This document shows, piece by piece, positions 1-7,115 of a stretch of DNA of 13,362 nucleotides. This stretch comes from JBDTOX01 sp039933015. Lineage in GTDB: Bacteria; Pseudomonadota; Gammaproteobacteria; Burkholderiales; Methylophilaceae. Location of the stretch: positions 1-13,362 of the forward strand of contig JBDTOX010000071.1 of the NCBI GenBank assembly GCA_039933015.1. The letters run 5' to 3'. Under the pieces are notes generated by a model that saw nothing but the letters and a program-made list of their open reading frames with translations, made no database searches and was not told where the DNA came from. A program made the translations under genes and the position numbers. Position 1 is the stretch's first letter; the number at the start of each line of letters is the position of its first letter.

Positions 1-2504
1 GTAATGCTGGCGCTGCTGGTGCCGCTGATGACGGCGGCGTCATTGGTGCCGGTGACCGTAACAGTTAAGGAAGTGCTGGCAGTGCCGCCATTACCATCGC
101 TGGCCGTGTAGGTAAACACATCGGTTACGGTCTGCCCTGCTCCCAACGCCTGAACATTGGCAGCGGCATTATTGAGGGTATAAATGTAAGCGCCATTGGC
201 TGCAATACTCACAGAACCATAAGTGCCAGTGACTGCGCTACCCACATTACCAGCAACACCATTTACTTGGCTGACGGTCAAGATGTCGTTATTTGGGTCA
301 TTATCATTGGCCAGCACGTTGCCGATCGCTGTAGTAGTGCCGTCTTCCTGCACGGCTGCCGTATCAGCAACAACGGTAGGCGCCTGATTCAACCCAGTGA
401 TGGTAACAGTGAGGTTTGTGCTGCTGGTGGCGCCGTTTGCATCTTGCACCGTGTAGGCGAACGTGTCTGTCAATGAGTCAGTAACGCCCATGGTTAGCAC
501 TGCTGGATTTAACGGATCAACGTTGTATACATAGGAACCATCGCCAGCAATCTGGATGGTTCCATAGGAACCATTAATGGTAGACCCGACATTGCCGCCA
601 GCACCATTGACGGCACTGACAATCTTGGTGTCGCCGGTATCCACATCGGTATCATTGGTGAGCACATTGCCGTTCGCGCTCAGTGATGGTGAGCCTATGA
701 CTACAGAATCAGCCACTGCAACTGGCGCATCGTTTGTGCCAGTGACCGTAATTGTAAGATTTGCCGTACTGGTAGCGCCACTCGCATCTCGAACCGTATA
801 GGTAAAGACATCGGTACCGGTCGCCCCTTGCGCCAGTGCATTGGTATCAGTGTCAGCGTTGTTAAGTGTATAAGTGTAAGTACCATCAGATGCAATGCTG
901 AAAGTGCCATAGGTGCCAGCCAGCGTGACACCAACATTACCAGCTGCGCCATTGACGGCGCTTACGGTCTTGGTGTCGCCGATATCTACATCGGTATCGT
1001 TGGTGAGCACATTGCCAGTAGCGCTCGGGGTGCCTGCAAAACTAGTATTGCCTGGGTTAACGCCAGATTCTGTAACGCTGGCGGTATCGTCTATGGCGAC
1101 AGGTGCATTGTCATAGCTGTGGCTAGCAGTGACGGTGCTGCTATTGCCAGCAGTGTCAGTCGTCGTGAGGCTGGCACTAACCAAACTGTGAGCTGCCAGC
1201 ACGCTGCCAGGTACGCTCACACTAAAGCCACCGCCAATGCCTACACTGGCGGTATAAGTACCAGCGCCGATACTCAAGGTGACGCTATCGCCTACTGTGT
1301 ATTCGCCACTGACACTACCACTGACCGTAATGCTGCCACCGGCTTCACTGGCGGTAATGATGTTATCAGCCGTGATCGCGGCAAGACTGAGTGTTGCGGC
1401 CGGTGGCGTGGTGTCGAGCGTAAAGCTGATGCTGCTGGCAGCGGAGACGTTGCCGGCAACATCGATCTGGCGTACCTGGACCGTGTTCGTACCTTCTGTG
1501 GCGGTAAAGCCGGGGCTCCAACTGGTACCGCCGTCTATGCTGTATTGCACGCTGGCGCCGGCTTCGATGCCGCTCACGCTGAGCGTGCCGACCTTGCTGA
1601 TGCCGTCGCTGCTGGAGCTGCCGCTGTCGGTGGTGAGGGCGACGGTAGGAGCGCTGGCCACTGTGTCCACTGCATAGCTATGCGCTGTACTGGCCGTAGC
1701 CGTGATACCAGCTGCGTTGATAGTGGCAACGCTGACAACAAGGCCAGTACTAGCAGCAAGATCGCTACCAGCAACGGCTATGCTGTAGGTATTGCCAGCG
1801 GTCACGAGGCCGGTGTAGGTCTGGCCGTTAATACTTAAAGTGACGGTGTCGCCAACTTTGGCACCACCGCCGACCGTACCCGTGACATTGACTGAGCCAC
1901 CCGCTTCGGCAGCGTTGACGATATTGTCGGCGGTGATGCTGTTAACCGTGATAGTTGGAGTAGCGCCCGGATTATTTGTGGTACTAACGCTAGAACTGGC
2001 TTCGAGTAAAGCAGTAGTGAATTGGCCACCCACCTCCGGCGCTTGCTGCGAATTTACCGAATTTTGGGAAACCCTATCGAATTCAAAATGAAATGCGTTT
2101 AATACCTCATCAATTCTCAGCAGATCAACGAAAGAAAAACCGTAACTATTACTATCGCCACCACCGTTTAGGCCCGCCGCAGTTTCTTCGATAACCTCAT
2201 TGATATCCCGGCCTTCTTCAATAGCTTTGATAACGGTCTGGATGGTGGCCTGGTCAACAGCACTGTCACTCGAATCGGGTTGCATGAAATCCACCAACTC
2301 GTGCGTGAACTTGACTGTTTCGCTTGAAGATATCTCTATCGTTTTTCCATTAACAAGCCGGAGCTCGACGATGATTCCGGGGGGCGTGATGATGGTGTCG
2401 CCAAGCTGGACCGTGTCACCCAGCTGCAAGGTCTTCTTAACGCCGCTCTCATTGACGACGAACGCTTCGCCATTCTTTGCCACGACAGTTCCGACAGTTG
2501 CCAT
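1..2504 (-). CDS. LapA-like giant adhesin exported by type I secretion, N-terminal 834 residues (partial)
   Basis: This frame is open without a stop from the ATG at 2504 to the left edge, so the C-terminus is missing. Predicted role: a cell-surface biofilm adhesin exported by the adjacent type I system. Residues 1-137 match the LapA-type retention module: a small beta domain (about 1-60), then a helical stretch leading to TAAG at 108-111 and the conserved tail FVDLLRIDEV (125-134). Residues about 182-281, 285-365 and 369-463 are bacterial Ig-like domains; the first and third are close relatives (ITADNI...AEAGGS/SEAGGS...VGD). Residues 467-592, 593-707 and 708-822 are VCBS/cadherin-like repeats with GNVLTNDTDVD-type acidic motifs, probably calcium binding, each ending in VTGTND or similar. 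A fourth begins at 823 (AAVISGT). There is no Sec signal peptide, as expected for a C-terminal type I signal, which would lie beyond the window. The ATG has a strong ribosome binding site. Family assignment is firm; the adhesive role is inferred. Confidence 0.93.
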   Translation of the reverse strand, partial: MATVGTVVAKNGEAFVVNESGVKKTLQLGDTVQLGDTIITPPGIIVELRLVNGKTIEISSSETVKFTHELVDFMQPDSSDSAVDQATIQTVIKAIEEGRDINEVIEETAAGLNGGGDSNSYGFSFVDLLRIDEVLNAFHFEFDRVSQNSVNSQQAPEVGGQFTTALLEASSSVSTTNNPGATPTITVNSITADNIVNAAEAGGSVNVTGTVGGGAKVGDTVTLSINGQTYTGLVTAGNTYSIAVAGSDLAASTGLVVSVATINAAGITATASTAHSYAVDTVASAPTVALTTDSGSSSSDGISKVGTLSVSGIEAGASVQYSIDGGTSWSPGFTATEGTNTVQVRQIDVAGNVSAASSISFTLDTTPPAATLSLAAITADNIITASEAGGSITVSGSVSGEYTVGDSVTLSIGAGTYTASVGIGGGFSVSVPGSVLAAHSLVSASLTTTDTAGNSSTVTASHSYDNAPVAIDDTASVTESGVNPGNTSFAGTPSATGNVLTNDTDVDIGDTKTVSAVNGAAGNVGVTLAGTYGTFSIASDGTYTYTLNNADTDTNALAQGATGTDVFTYTVRDASGATSTANLTITVTGTNDAPVAVADSVVIGSPSLSANGNVLTNDTDVDTGDTKIVSAVNGAGGNVGSTINGSYGTIQIAGDGSYVYNVDPLNPAVLTMGVTDSLTDTFAYTVQDANGATSSTNLTVTITGLNQAPTVVADTAAVQEDGTTTAIGNVLANDNDPNNDILTVSQVNGVAGNVGSAVTGTYGSVSIAANGAYIYTLNNAAANVQALGAGQTVTDVFTYTASDGNGGTASTSLTVTVTGTNDAAVISGTSSASI
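39..383 (-). repeat. VCBS/cadherin-like repeat 3 of the adhesin (residues 708-822)
   Basis: A domain of 115 residues starting APTVVAD, with GNVLANDNDPNND in place of the NDTDVD motif, and ending VTVTGTND. A further copy starts immediately after it (AAVISGTSS) and is cut by the window edge, so the repeat array continues to the left. Confidence 0.85.
384..728 (-). repeat. VCBS/cadherin-like repeat 2 of the adhesin (residues 593-707)
   Basis: A domain of 115 residues starting APVAVAD and ending VTITGLNQ. It has the same NVLTNDTDVD and VSAVNGAGGNVG landmarks as repeat 1, but its second half has diverged (YVYNVDPLNPAVLTMG). The acidic motif is a probable calcium site, inferred from the family. 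Confidence 0.85.
729..1106 (-). repeat. VCBS/cadherin-like repeat 1 of the adhesin (residues 467-592)
   Basis: A domain of 126 residues starting APVAIDD and ending VTGTND, with the GNVLTNDTDVD motif and a GTYTYTLNN strand. It is 11-12 residues longer than the next two copies, partly through an insert near its start (TESGVNPGN). It shares long nearly identical DNA stretches with repeat 2, for example the segment coding for NVLTNDTDVD.GDTK.VSAVNG. Confidence 0.85.
2172..2183 (-). other. Predicted LapG protease cleavage site (TAAG, residues 108-111)
   Basis: Codons here spell Thr-Ala-Ala-Gly, preceded by a helix-like stretch (IKAIEEGRDINEVIEE) and followed by a glycine-rich LNGGGD linker. In LapA-type adhesins the periplasmic cysteine protease LapG cuts between the two alanines of a (T/A/P)AA(G/V) motif in this setting. 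The cut frees the adhesin from its outer-membrane pore when c-di-GMP is low. The motif and its position are seen directly; cleavage is inferred from the family. Confidence 0.8.
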
Positions 2505-2508
2505 GCGA

Positions 2509-2515
2509 CACCCCT
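2509..2515 (-). promoter_or_regulatory. Ribosome binding site of the adhesin gene
   Basis: On the minus strand AGGGGTG lies four bases before the ATG at 2504. It is purine-rich and well placed, and it supports this start. It also shows that the adhesin can be translated independently of the upstream regulator. Confidence 0.7.
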
Positions 2516-2521
2516 AAATTC

Positions 2522-2577
2522 AGCTTTTGTTATGAAAATTACTGCTCTTGTGCGTATTAGATAAGATTTGAAAAGCT
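2522..2577 (-). promoter_or_regulatory. Adhesin 5' leader with inverted repeat
   Basis: The leader contains AGCTTTT (2571-2577) and its reverse complement AAAAGCT (2522-2528), 42 bases apart. The second arm sits six bases upstream of the adhesin ribosome binding site. Pairing would bring a long-range stem close to the start region, but seven A+T-rich base pairs can arise by chance. No convincing sigma-70 promoter was found in this leader. Confidence 0.2.
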
Positions 2578-2581
2578 AAAG

Positions 2582-2603
2582 ATATTGTCCTGAAGAACAA
2601 TAT
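2582..2603 (-). terminator. Hairpin between regulator and adhesin genes: weak terminator or attenuator candidate
   Basis: On the minus strand ATATTGTTC and GGACAATAT form a 9-base-pair stem (one G-U pair) closed by the four-base loop TTCA. It starts 12 bases after the regulator stop codon. The stem is A+T-rich and is followed by a broken rather than continuous T-run (CTTTAGCTTTTC), so it may be only a partial terminator or an mRNA end-stabilising or processing element. The hairpin is seen; its function is inferred. Confidence 0.4.
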
Positions 2604-2615
2604 AAACCGCTCGAT

Positions 2616-3239
2616 TCAACGCGACGATTTATCGTTGAGTAGCAAAGCCAGCTGGAGCCTGTCTTTGACCCCCAGTCGCTCAAAACTGGAAGAGAGGTGC
2701 GCTTTGACTGTGCGCTCGGTAATGTCGAGTAACTTTGCGATTTCCTTGTTACTGCGTCCCTTCGCTGCCTCAACTGCAACTTCTTTTTCCCGTTGCGTCA
2801 AAAGCGCCAGGGACTCTGCCACCTGCCTGGATTTATTGCCCACCAGCCCCGTACTCACAGCGATCAGACGCTGCAGTAATTCACGTCCAAGCCATACACC
2901 ACCGTGGCTGATGACCGTTCTCACTTCAACGAGAACCTCCGGCGGGCTATAAGCATGGCAATAGCCTACCGCTCCCTGGCTTAACGCAAGCAGCGCTTCG
3001 CTCTGGTCGGGGCTATTTGCCAACACCACTATTTTGGGGTTGTAGAAATCCCGGAGAATTTGCGAGATGGACGCGACAATCCATTGCTGGCTATCAATAT
3101 CCGCATGGAGCCAGAACAGGTACTCGTCCTTTTTCGATGACAGAACCGCTGAAAGCGAGGGATAAACCACCGCATCGGAACAGGCACCAGACCAGTTGCC
3201 CAACAGGTTGTTACGCGGGCAAATAAATAAATTGCGCAT
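2616..3239 (-). CDS. LuxR/NarL-family transcriptional regulator with degenerate receiver domain
   Basis: A 207-residue DNA-binding regulator. Residues 147-200 are a clear LuxR-type helix-turn-helix (LTQREKEV, SNKEIAKLL, ERTVKAHLSS, LGVKDRLQL). Residues 1 to about 125 follow the receiver fold, with KIVVLANSPDQ and GAVGY recognisable. The N-terminal acidic pair is absent (MRNLFICPRNN), and the conserved lysine after GAVGY is replaced (YCHAYSPPE). D47 or D49 could align with the phosphorylation site, but orthodox phosphorylation looks unlikely. Its ATG overlaps the HlyD stop by one base (TAATG) and has no good ribosome binding site, so translational coupling is expected. Lying between the secretion genes and the adhesin, it probably regulates this cluster, though its targets are not shown by the sequence. 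No histidine kinase is nearby. Confidence 0.9.
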   Translation of the reverse strand: MRNLFICPRNNLLGNWSGACSDAVVYPSLSAVLSSKKDEYLFWLHADIDSQQWIVASISQILRDFYNPKIVVLANSPDQSEALLALSQGAVGYCHAYSPPEVLVEVRTVISHGGVWLGRELLQRLIAVSTGLVGNKSRQVAESLALLTQREKEVAVEAAKGRSNKEIAKLLDITERTVKAHLSSSFERLGVKDRLQLALLLNDKSSR

Positions 3240-4651
3240 TATCGTTCAGTAAAGGCGTAAGACCTGGCTTTAAGGACAGGCTTCAGCAAATAGGAAAGTA
3301 CGGATTTTTTGCCCGTCATGATATCCACCTGGGCCACCATACCGGGAATAATTGGCAAATCCTTACCCAAACTGGAACGTAAAGTGCGCACCCGCACCAC
3401 ATAAAAGGCGTTGCCTTTTTCGTCCACGACCGAGTCTGCTGATATATTTTCCACAATGGCATCAAGCGTGCCGTAAATCGTATAGTCGTATGCGGTGAGC
3501 TTTACGGTAGCTTTTTGCAGCAACCGTATAAAGGCGATGTCCTTGGGCTGGATTTTGGTTTCCAGGACCAGCGCATCATCCGTAGGTACGACCTCCAACA
3601 CGGGTTTCCCGGGCTCAATCACGCCGCCTACCGTATTAAAGTAAAGCCGGCTAACCGTGCCATTAACGGGGGATTTAAGCGTTGCCTGCTTGACCTTATC
3701 CTTCAACGCCACGCTGGTTTCCACCAAGCTATTCAGCTTGGCAGTATTTTCCGAGAGATCTTCACCCACCTTGTTATGGAAGTTTTGTTCAATTTCATTA
3801 ATTTTGCGTTCGGCTTCGCTGATGGCTGATTGAATGCGCCCTATTTGAGCACGGGCCTGATCGCGTTCACCTCGCAATCTCGAAACATCACGCTCCAAAC
3901 GTAACAAATCGACCTCGGATACTGCGCCACTACTCTCAAGCGGTTTGGTAACCGCCAGCTCCCGGCTGGTCAGTTCAAGACCTTTTTCAGCCTGCTCACT
4001 CTTGGCCCGGGCTTCTACCAGCTCTTTCTCTCGCTGCCTCACTTGATCCCGTGCAATCCCAATTTGAGAGGCAAGCTGCTCCTTGCTGGATAAATAAAAC
4101 GCGCGCTCCTGTTCATAAATAGCAGGGTTTTCAGCCAGTACCTCCTGTGGCGGTTTGAAATCAGCGTTGTCTGCCAAAGCCTTCAGACGGGCCTGCTTGG
4201 TAACCAGAGATAAATATTGGCCACGATTCTCGCGTAGTGAGGAAATGGCTCGCGTTTCATCAATACGCACTAATGGGTCTCCAATTAAAACCGTTTGCCC
4301 TTCACGCACGAGGAGTTCAGTAACAATACCGCCATCCAGGGACTGAATCACTTGTACCTGCCGCGAAGGAGTAACCCTGCCCTCTCCCCTAGTCACCTCG
4401 TCCACCTTGGTAACACCCGCCCATAACAGAAGTACCACCAGAATGCCGGCAATCCAGTACAGCAATTTTTTGGCGCGCAAAGGAGCCTGTTCTATTATTG
4501 CCAAGTCAGCCTCCTCTCCCCATTCCAACTCTTCTTTGGTAGCGTGGGAAGCCCATTTATCCAGCAGTCGATGTAGCGGAGCGGTCAGCCAAGCGCGATT
4601 CTTGAAAAAATTATGTAGTTTGCCCAGAACATTAAAAAGTCCTTCACTCAT
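3239..4651 (-). CDS. lapC: HlyD-family type I secretion membrane fusion protein (LapC-like)
   Basis: This 470-residue periplasmic adaptor links the inner-membrane ABC exporter to an outer-membrane TolC-type pore. It has a cytoplasmic N-terminus (1-60), one membrane segment at about 62-80 (LLYWIAGILVVLLLW), and a first biotinyl-lipoyl half with VIQSLDGGIVTELLVREGQ (101-119). A long helical hairpin rich in E, K, R and Q follows (about 180-320), then the second lipoyl half (LKSPVNGTVSRL, 325-336) and a beta-barrel. The C-terminus carries the HlyD signature (PGMVAQVDIMTGKKSVLSYLLKP, 436-458). Length is normal for the family. A ribosome binding site (AGGGA) precedes the ATG, which overlaps the upstream ABC gene stop by four bases (ATGA). 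The matching outer-membrane protein is not in the window. The symbol is by analogy with the Pseudomonas Lap system. Confidence 0.95.
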   Translation of the reverse strand: MSEGLFNVLGKLHNFFKNRAWLTAPLHRLLDKWASHATKEELEWGEEADLAIIEQAPLRAKKLLYWIAGILVVLLLWAGVTKVDEVTRGEGRVTPSRQVQVIQSLDGGIVTELLVREGQTVLIGDPLVRIDETRAISSLRENRGQYLSLVTKQARLKALADNADFKPPQEVLAENPAIYEQERAFYLSSKEQLASQIGIARDQVRQREKELVEARAKSEQAEKGLELTSRELAVTKPLESSGAVSEVDLLRLERDVSRLRGERDQARAQIGRIQSAISEAERKINEIEQNFHNKVGEDLSENTAKLNSLVETSVALKDKVKQATLKSPVNGTVSRLYFNTVGGVIEPGKPVLEVVPTDDALVLETKIQPKDIAFIRLLQKATVKLTAYDYTIYGTLDAIVENISADSVVDEKGNAFYVVRVRTLRSSLGKDLPIIPGMVAQVDIMTGKKSVLSYLLKPVLKARSYAFTER

Positions 4652-6801
4652 TGCGATTTCCCTACCTTGCCAGTACGCAATGCTTCAATAACCTGCTCTT
4701 TGTTGCCATCTGCGACTATCTTGCCGCCATCAATCACGATAATTCGATCAACCAAATCAAACAAAGATGAACGATGGGTAATCACCATCAAGGTTTTACC
4801 CACAGCCAGCTCCATAAGCCGTTTTTTCACCAGCTCTTCACCAGAGTGGTCCATCGCGCTCGTAGGCTCATCCAGCAAAATAATGGAGGGGTTCGTGATG
4901 ACTGCGCGCGCAATGCCCACACCCTGCTTCTGCCCGCCGGAAAGCGTTTCCCCACGCTCGCCCACGGACATATCAAAACCTTTGGGGTGGGTGTTAATAA
5001 AATCATCAATACCGCCAATGTGGGCTGCGGCCAGCACTTGCGCATCATCGGCATGTGGATAAGCAATGGCAATGTTCTCCCGCATGGAGCCAAAGAACAA
5101 ATTGGTGTCTTGTTGTACATAGCCCACACTGCGCCTGAGCTCAGCGGGATCTATCTGGCGCGCGTCTATACCGTCAATCAGGATCGCCCCTGCGGTGGGC
5201 TGGTAAAGGCCCAGGATCAACTTGTGCAAGGTGGTTTTACCTGACCCCATGCGCCCCAGAATAGCCACATGCTCACCCGCACATATACGGAATGAAACAT
5301 TCTTCAGCGCATTAACATCCGTACCGGGATAGCTAAAACTTACATCGCGAAATTCAATACCACCAGCGAAAGCCGGGCGCGATAAAAAGTTGGAATCCAG
5401 AGGACGCTCGACCGGTTTTTTCATCACCTCATCAAGCGAGGTAAGCGAGGTCGAAGCATTATGATATTGCGTCATTAATCCCGCTGCTTGCGAGACCGGC
5501 GCAAGCGCACGGGAAGAGAGCATGGTGCAGGCTATCAGGCCGCCCATGGTGAGATCGCCATTAATCACCAGATACACGCCCAGCAACACCAGCAGAACCG
5601 TTACCACCTGCTGAATACCCATCGCCCCATTATTAATCGAAGCTGCCAGCAATTTCAGCTTGCCGCTCACCTCGGTTAGAAAGTTAGCGCTTTTCTCCCA
5701 CTTGCGCTGCATATAACCTTCGATACCTAGCGCCTTGACCGTTTCCAGAGCCACAAGACTTTCGATTAATGTGGCGTTTCTGATAGCACTGGCGCGATAC
5801 ATGGTTTCTGAAAGTTCGTGCATTTTGGTTTGTACGCTTAAAGCGTAGATCAGCATAATGACCGAGCCCGCCAAAACTGGAATTACCATGGACCAGGAAA
5901 TCCAGGCCATGACCAGAATGAAAATCAGCGCGAAAGGAATATCGATCAGTGTCGTAATTGTGGCGGAAGTGATGAAATCACGAACAGTTTCAAACGATCG
6001 CAGATTGGAGGCAAACGAACCGACCGAATTGGGTCTCTGCTCAAGCCGCACACCTAATACCTGCTCCATAATGCGCGCTGAGAGTTTCACATCTATCCGA
6101 TGGCTTGCCCAATCAAGAAAGTAGCCGCGCATGGTGCGCAACGTAAAATCAGCCCCAACCACCAGCATCACGCCGAGAACCATTACCCACAGGGTTTCCA
6201 GAGATCGGTTAGGAACAATACGATCATAAACATTCATTGTGAAAACAGGCATGGCCAGAGCAAACATGTTGATCAAAAAAGCCGCCAGCATGATGTCCCG
6301 ATAGATACGGCTATTTTCTGCCAGGGTACCCCAGAACCAATGCTTCAGATGCACTTTACCCACAGATGGCGCGCGCTCATCAAATGTAAATTTTTGTTTG
6401 GCAACAATCGCATAGCCATCATATCTGGCAGCCAACTCTGCGATGGGCATGCGTATTTCCGCATCGCCCAATTCCGGGAATACCACGCGCGCATTCTTCT
6501 TATCAGCATCCCAACCGAGCAATAGACAAGCTTCCTCCTGCTCCAGCAGTAAAATTGCCGGCACGAATTCATTTCGAATAGCTTCCAGCGGTTTTTTGAG
6601 CACACTGCTGACCAGATTGGCGCGCGCAGCAGCGCGGCTAAACAAGGCGGGGGTGAGGCGCCCATCACGCAGCGGCAGACCTGCAGCCAGAGCCCCTCGA
6701 GTGATAGCGACACCATGAATGCGGCAAAGAATCAGTAAGCTTTCCAGCAGGCTGTCCACTACTTCGCTCTGGACTTTTTGGGACAGATTATCAGGGATCA
6801 T
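4648..6801 (-). CDS. lapB: Type I secretion ABC transporter, permease-ATPase fusion with C39-like domain (LapB-like)
   Basis: A 717-residue inner-membrane exporter predicted to power adhesin secretion. Residues 1 to about 140 resemble a C39 peptidase domain, but the catalytic cysteine position is not cysteine (SLLESLLILCRIHG), so it is a non-cleaving substrate-docking domain, as in LapB and HlyB. The membrane domain spans about 160-440 (INMFALAMPVFTMNVYDRIVPN marks its start). The nucleotide-binding domain has Walker A GRMGSGKT (516-523), signature LSGGQ (620-624), Walker B ILLDE ending D644-E645, and the switch histidine H676 in THRSS; all look intact. This is the first gene of the operon. 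No strong ribosome binding site precedes the ATG at 6801, and an in-frame stop lies about 25 bases upstream, so no much longer N-terminus is possible. The symbol is by analogy with Pseudomonas LapB. Confidence 0.95.
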   Translation of the reverse strand: MIPDNLSQKVQSEVVDSLLESLLILCRIHGVAITRGALAAGLPLRDGRLTPALFSRAAARANLVSSVLKKPLEAIRNEFVPAILLLEQEEACLLLGWDADKKNARVVFPELGDAEIRMPIAELAARYDGYAIVAKQKFTFDERAPSVGKVHLKHWFWGTLAENSRIYRDIMLAAFLINMFALAMPVFTMNVYDRIVPNRSLETLWVMVLGVMLVVGADFTLRTMRGYFLDWASHRIDVKLSARIMEQVLGVRLEQRPNSVGSFASNLRSFETVRDFITSATITTLIDIPFALIFILVMAWISWSMVIPVLAGSVIMLIYALSVQTKMHELSETMYRASAIRNATLIESLVALETVKALGIEGYMQRKWEKSANFLTEVSGKLKLLAASINNGAMGIQQVVTVLLVLLGVYLVINGDLTMGGLIACTMLSSRALAPVSQAAGLMTQYHNASTSLTSLDEVMKKPVERPLDSNFLSRPAFAGGIEFRDVSFSYPGTDVNALKNVSFRICAGEHVAILGRMGSGKTTLHKLILGLYQPTAGAILIDGIDARQIDPAELRRSVGYVQQDTNLFFGSMRENIAIAYPHADDAQVLAAAHIGGIDDFINTHPKGFDMSVGERGETLSGGQKQGVGIARAVITNPSIILLDEPTSAMDHSGEELVKKRLMELAVGKTLMVITHRSSLFDLVDRIIVIDGGKIVADGNKEQVIEALRTGKVGKSQ

Positions 6802-6865
6802 ATGTTTATTATCAGCAGACTAGAAAATCAGCAATCTTGTTATTATTTTGCGAGCTTGTTCATTT

Positions 6866-6893
6866 ATTTTAACCTAATTCACACCAATCATAA
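6866..6893 (-). promoter_or_regulatory. Weak candidate promoter of the secretion operon, within spacer 6802-7115
   Basis: On the minus strand TTATGA (6888-6893) and TAAAAT (6866-6871) are separated by 16 bases. The -10 box is good and the -35 box poor. Transcription would start near 6860 and give a leader of about 60 bases. The rest of this 314-base A+T-rich spacer must also serve the plus-strand gene at 7116; I found no confident promoter for it and no other recognisable element. Confidence 0.25.
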
Positions 6894-7115
6894 TTTACTG
6901 AAATGGCATGGGCAGCTTAATCACATATCCATTAACAAACCAGAATTTTTTAACGGCATCCAGCAAGTTATGGGCCAACCAAAATAACAACTAGTTGGAT
7001 TGGATGCTATTCTGACTGAATCTTTAACATAGCCTCTGACAGAAACCCATCAGTAACTCAGTGCAGCAGCATACGCGATTAATATCCTATCGCCCTTTTA
7101 ATAAGCGAGCCCATC

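Noticed and set aside
828..1838. Long plus-strand open frame of 336 codons, and similar frames at 577-801, 913-1116 and 1279-1677
   Set aside because: These are antisense to the repetitive adhesin gene, whose minus-strand frame is uninterrupted and has clear domains. The antisense proteins are low-complexity and have no recognisable family or good ribosome binding sites.
4774..5244. Plus-strand frames opposite the ABC and HlyD genes (for example 4774-5244, 5488-5679, 6100-6525)
   Set aside because: They are shadows of well-supported minus-strand genes with intact motifs, and none shows a family match.
7000..7030. Sigma-70 promoter for the AI-2E gene (TTGGAT ... TAACAT)
   Set aside because: The spacing is 19 bases and both boxes are poor, so it is not better than chance in A+T-rich DNA.
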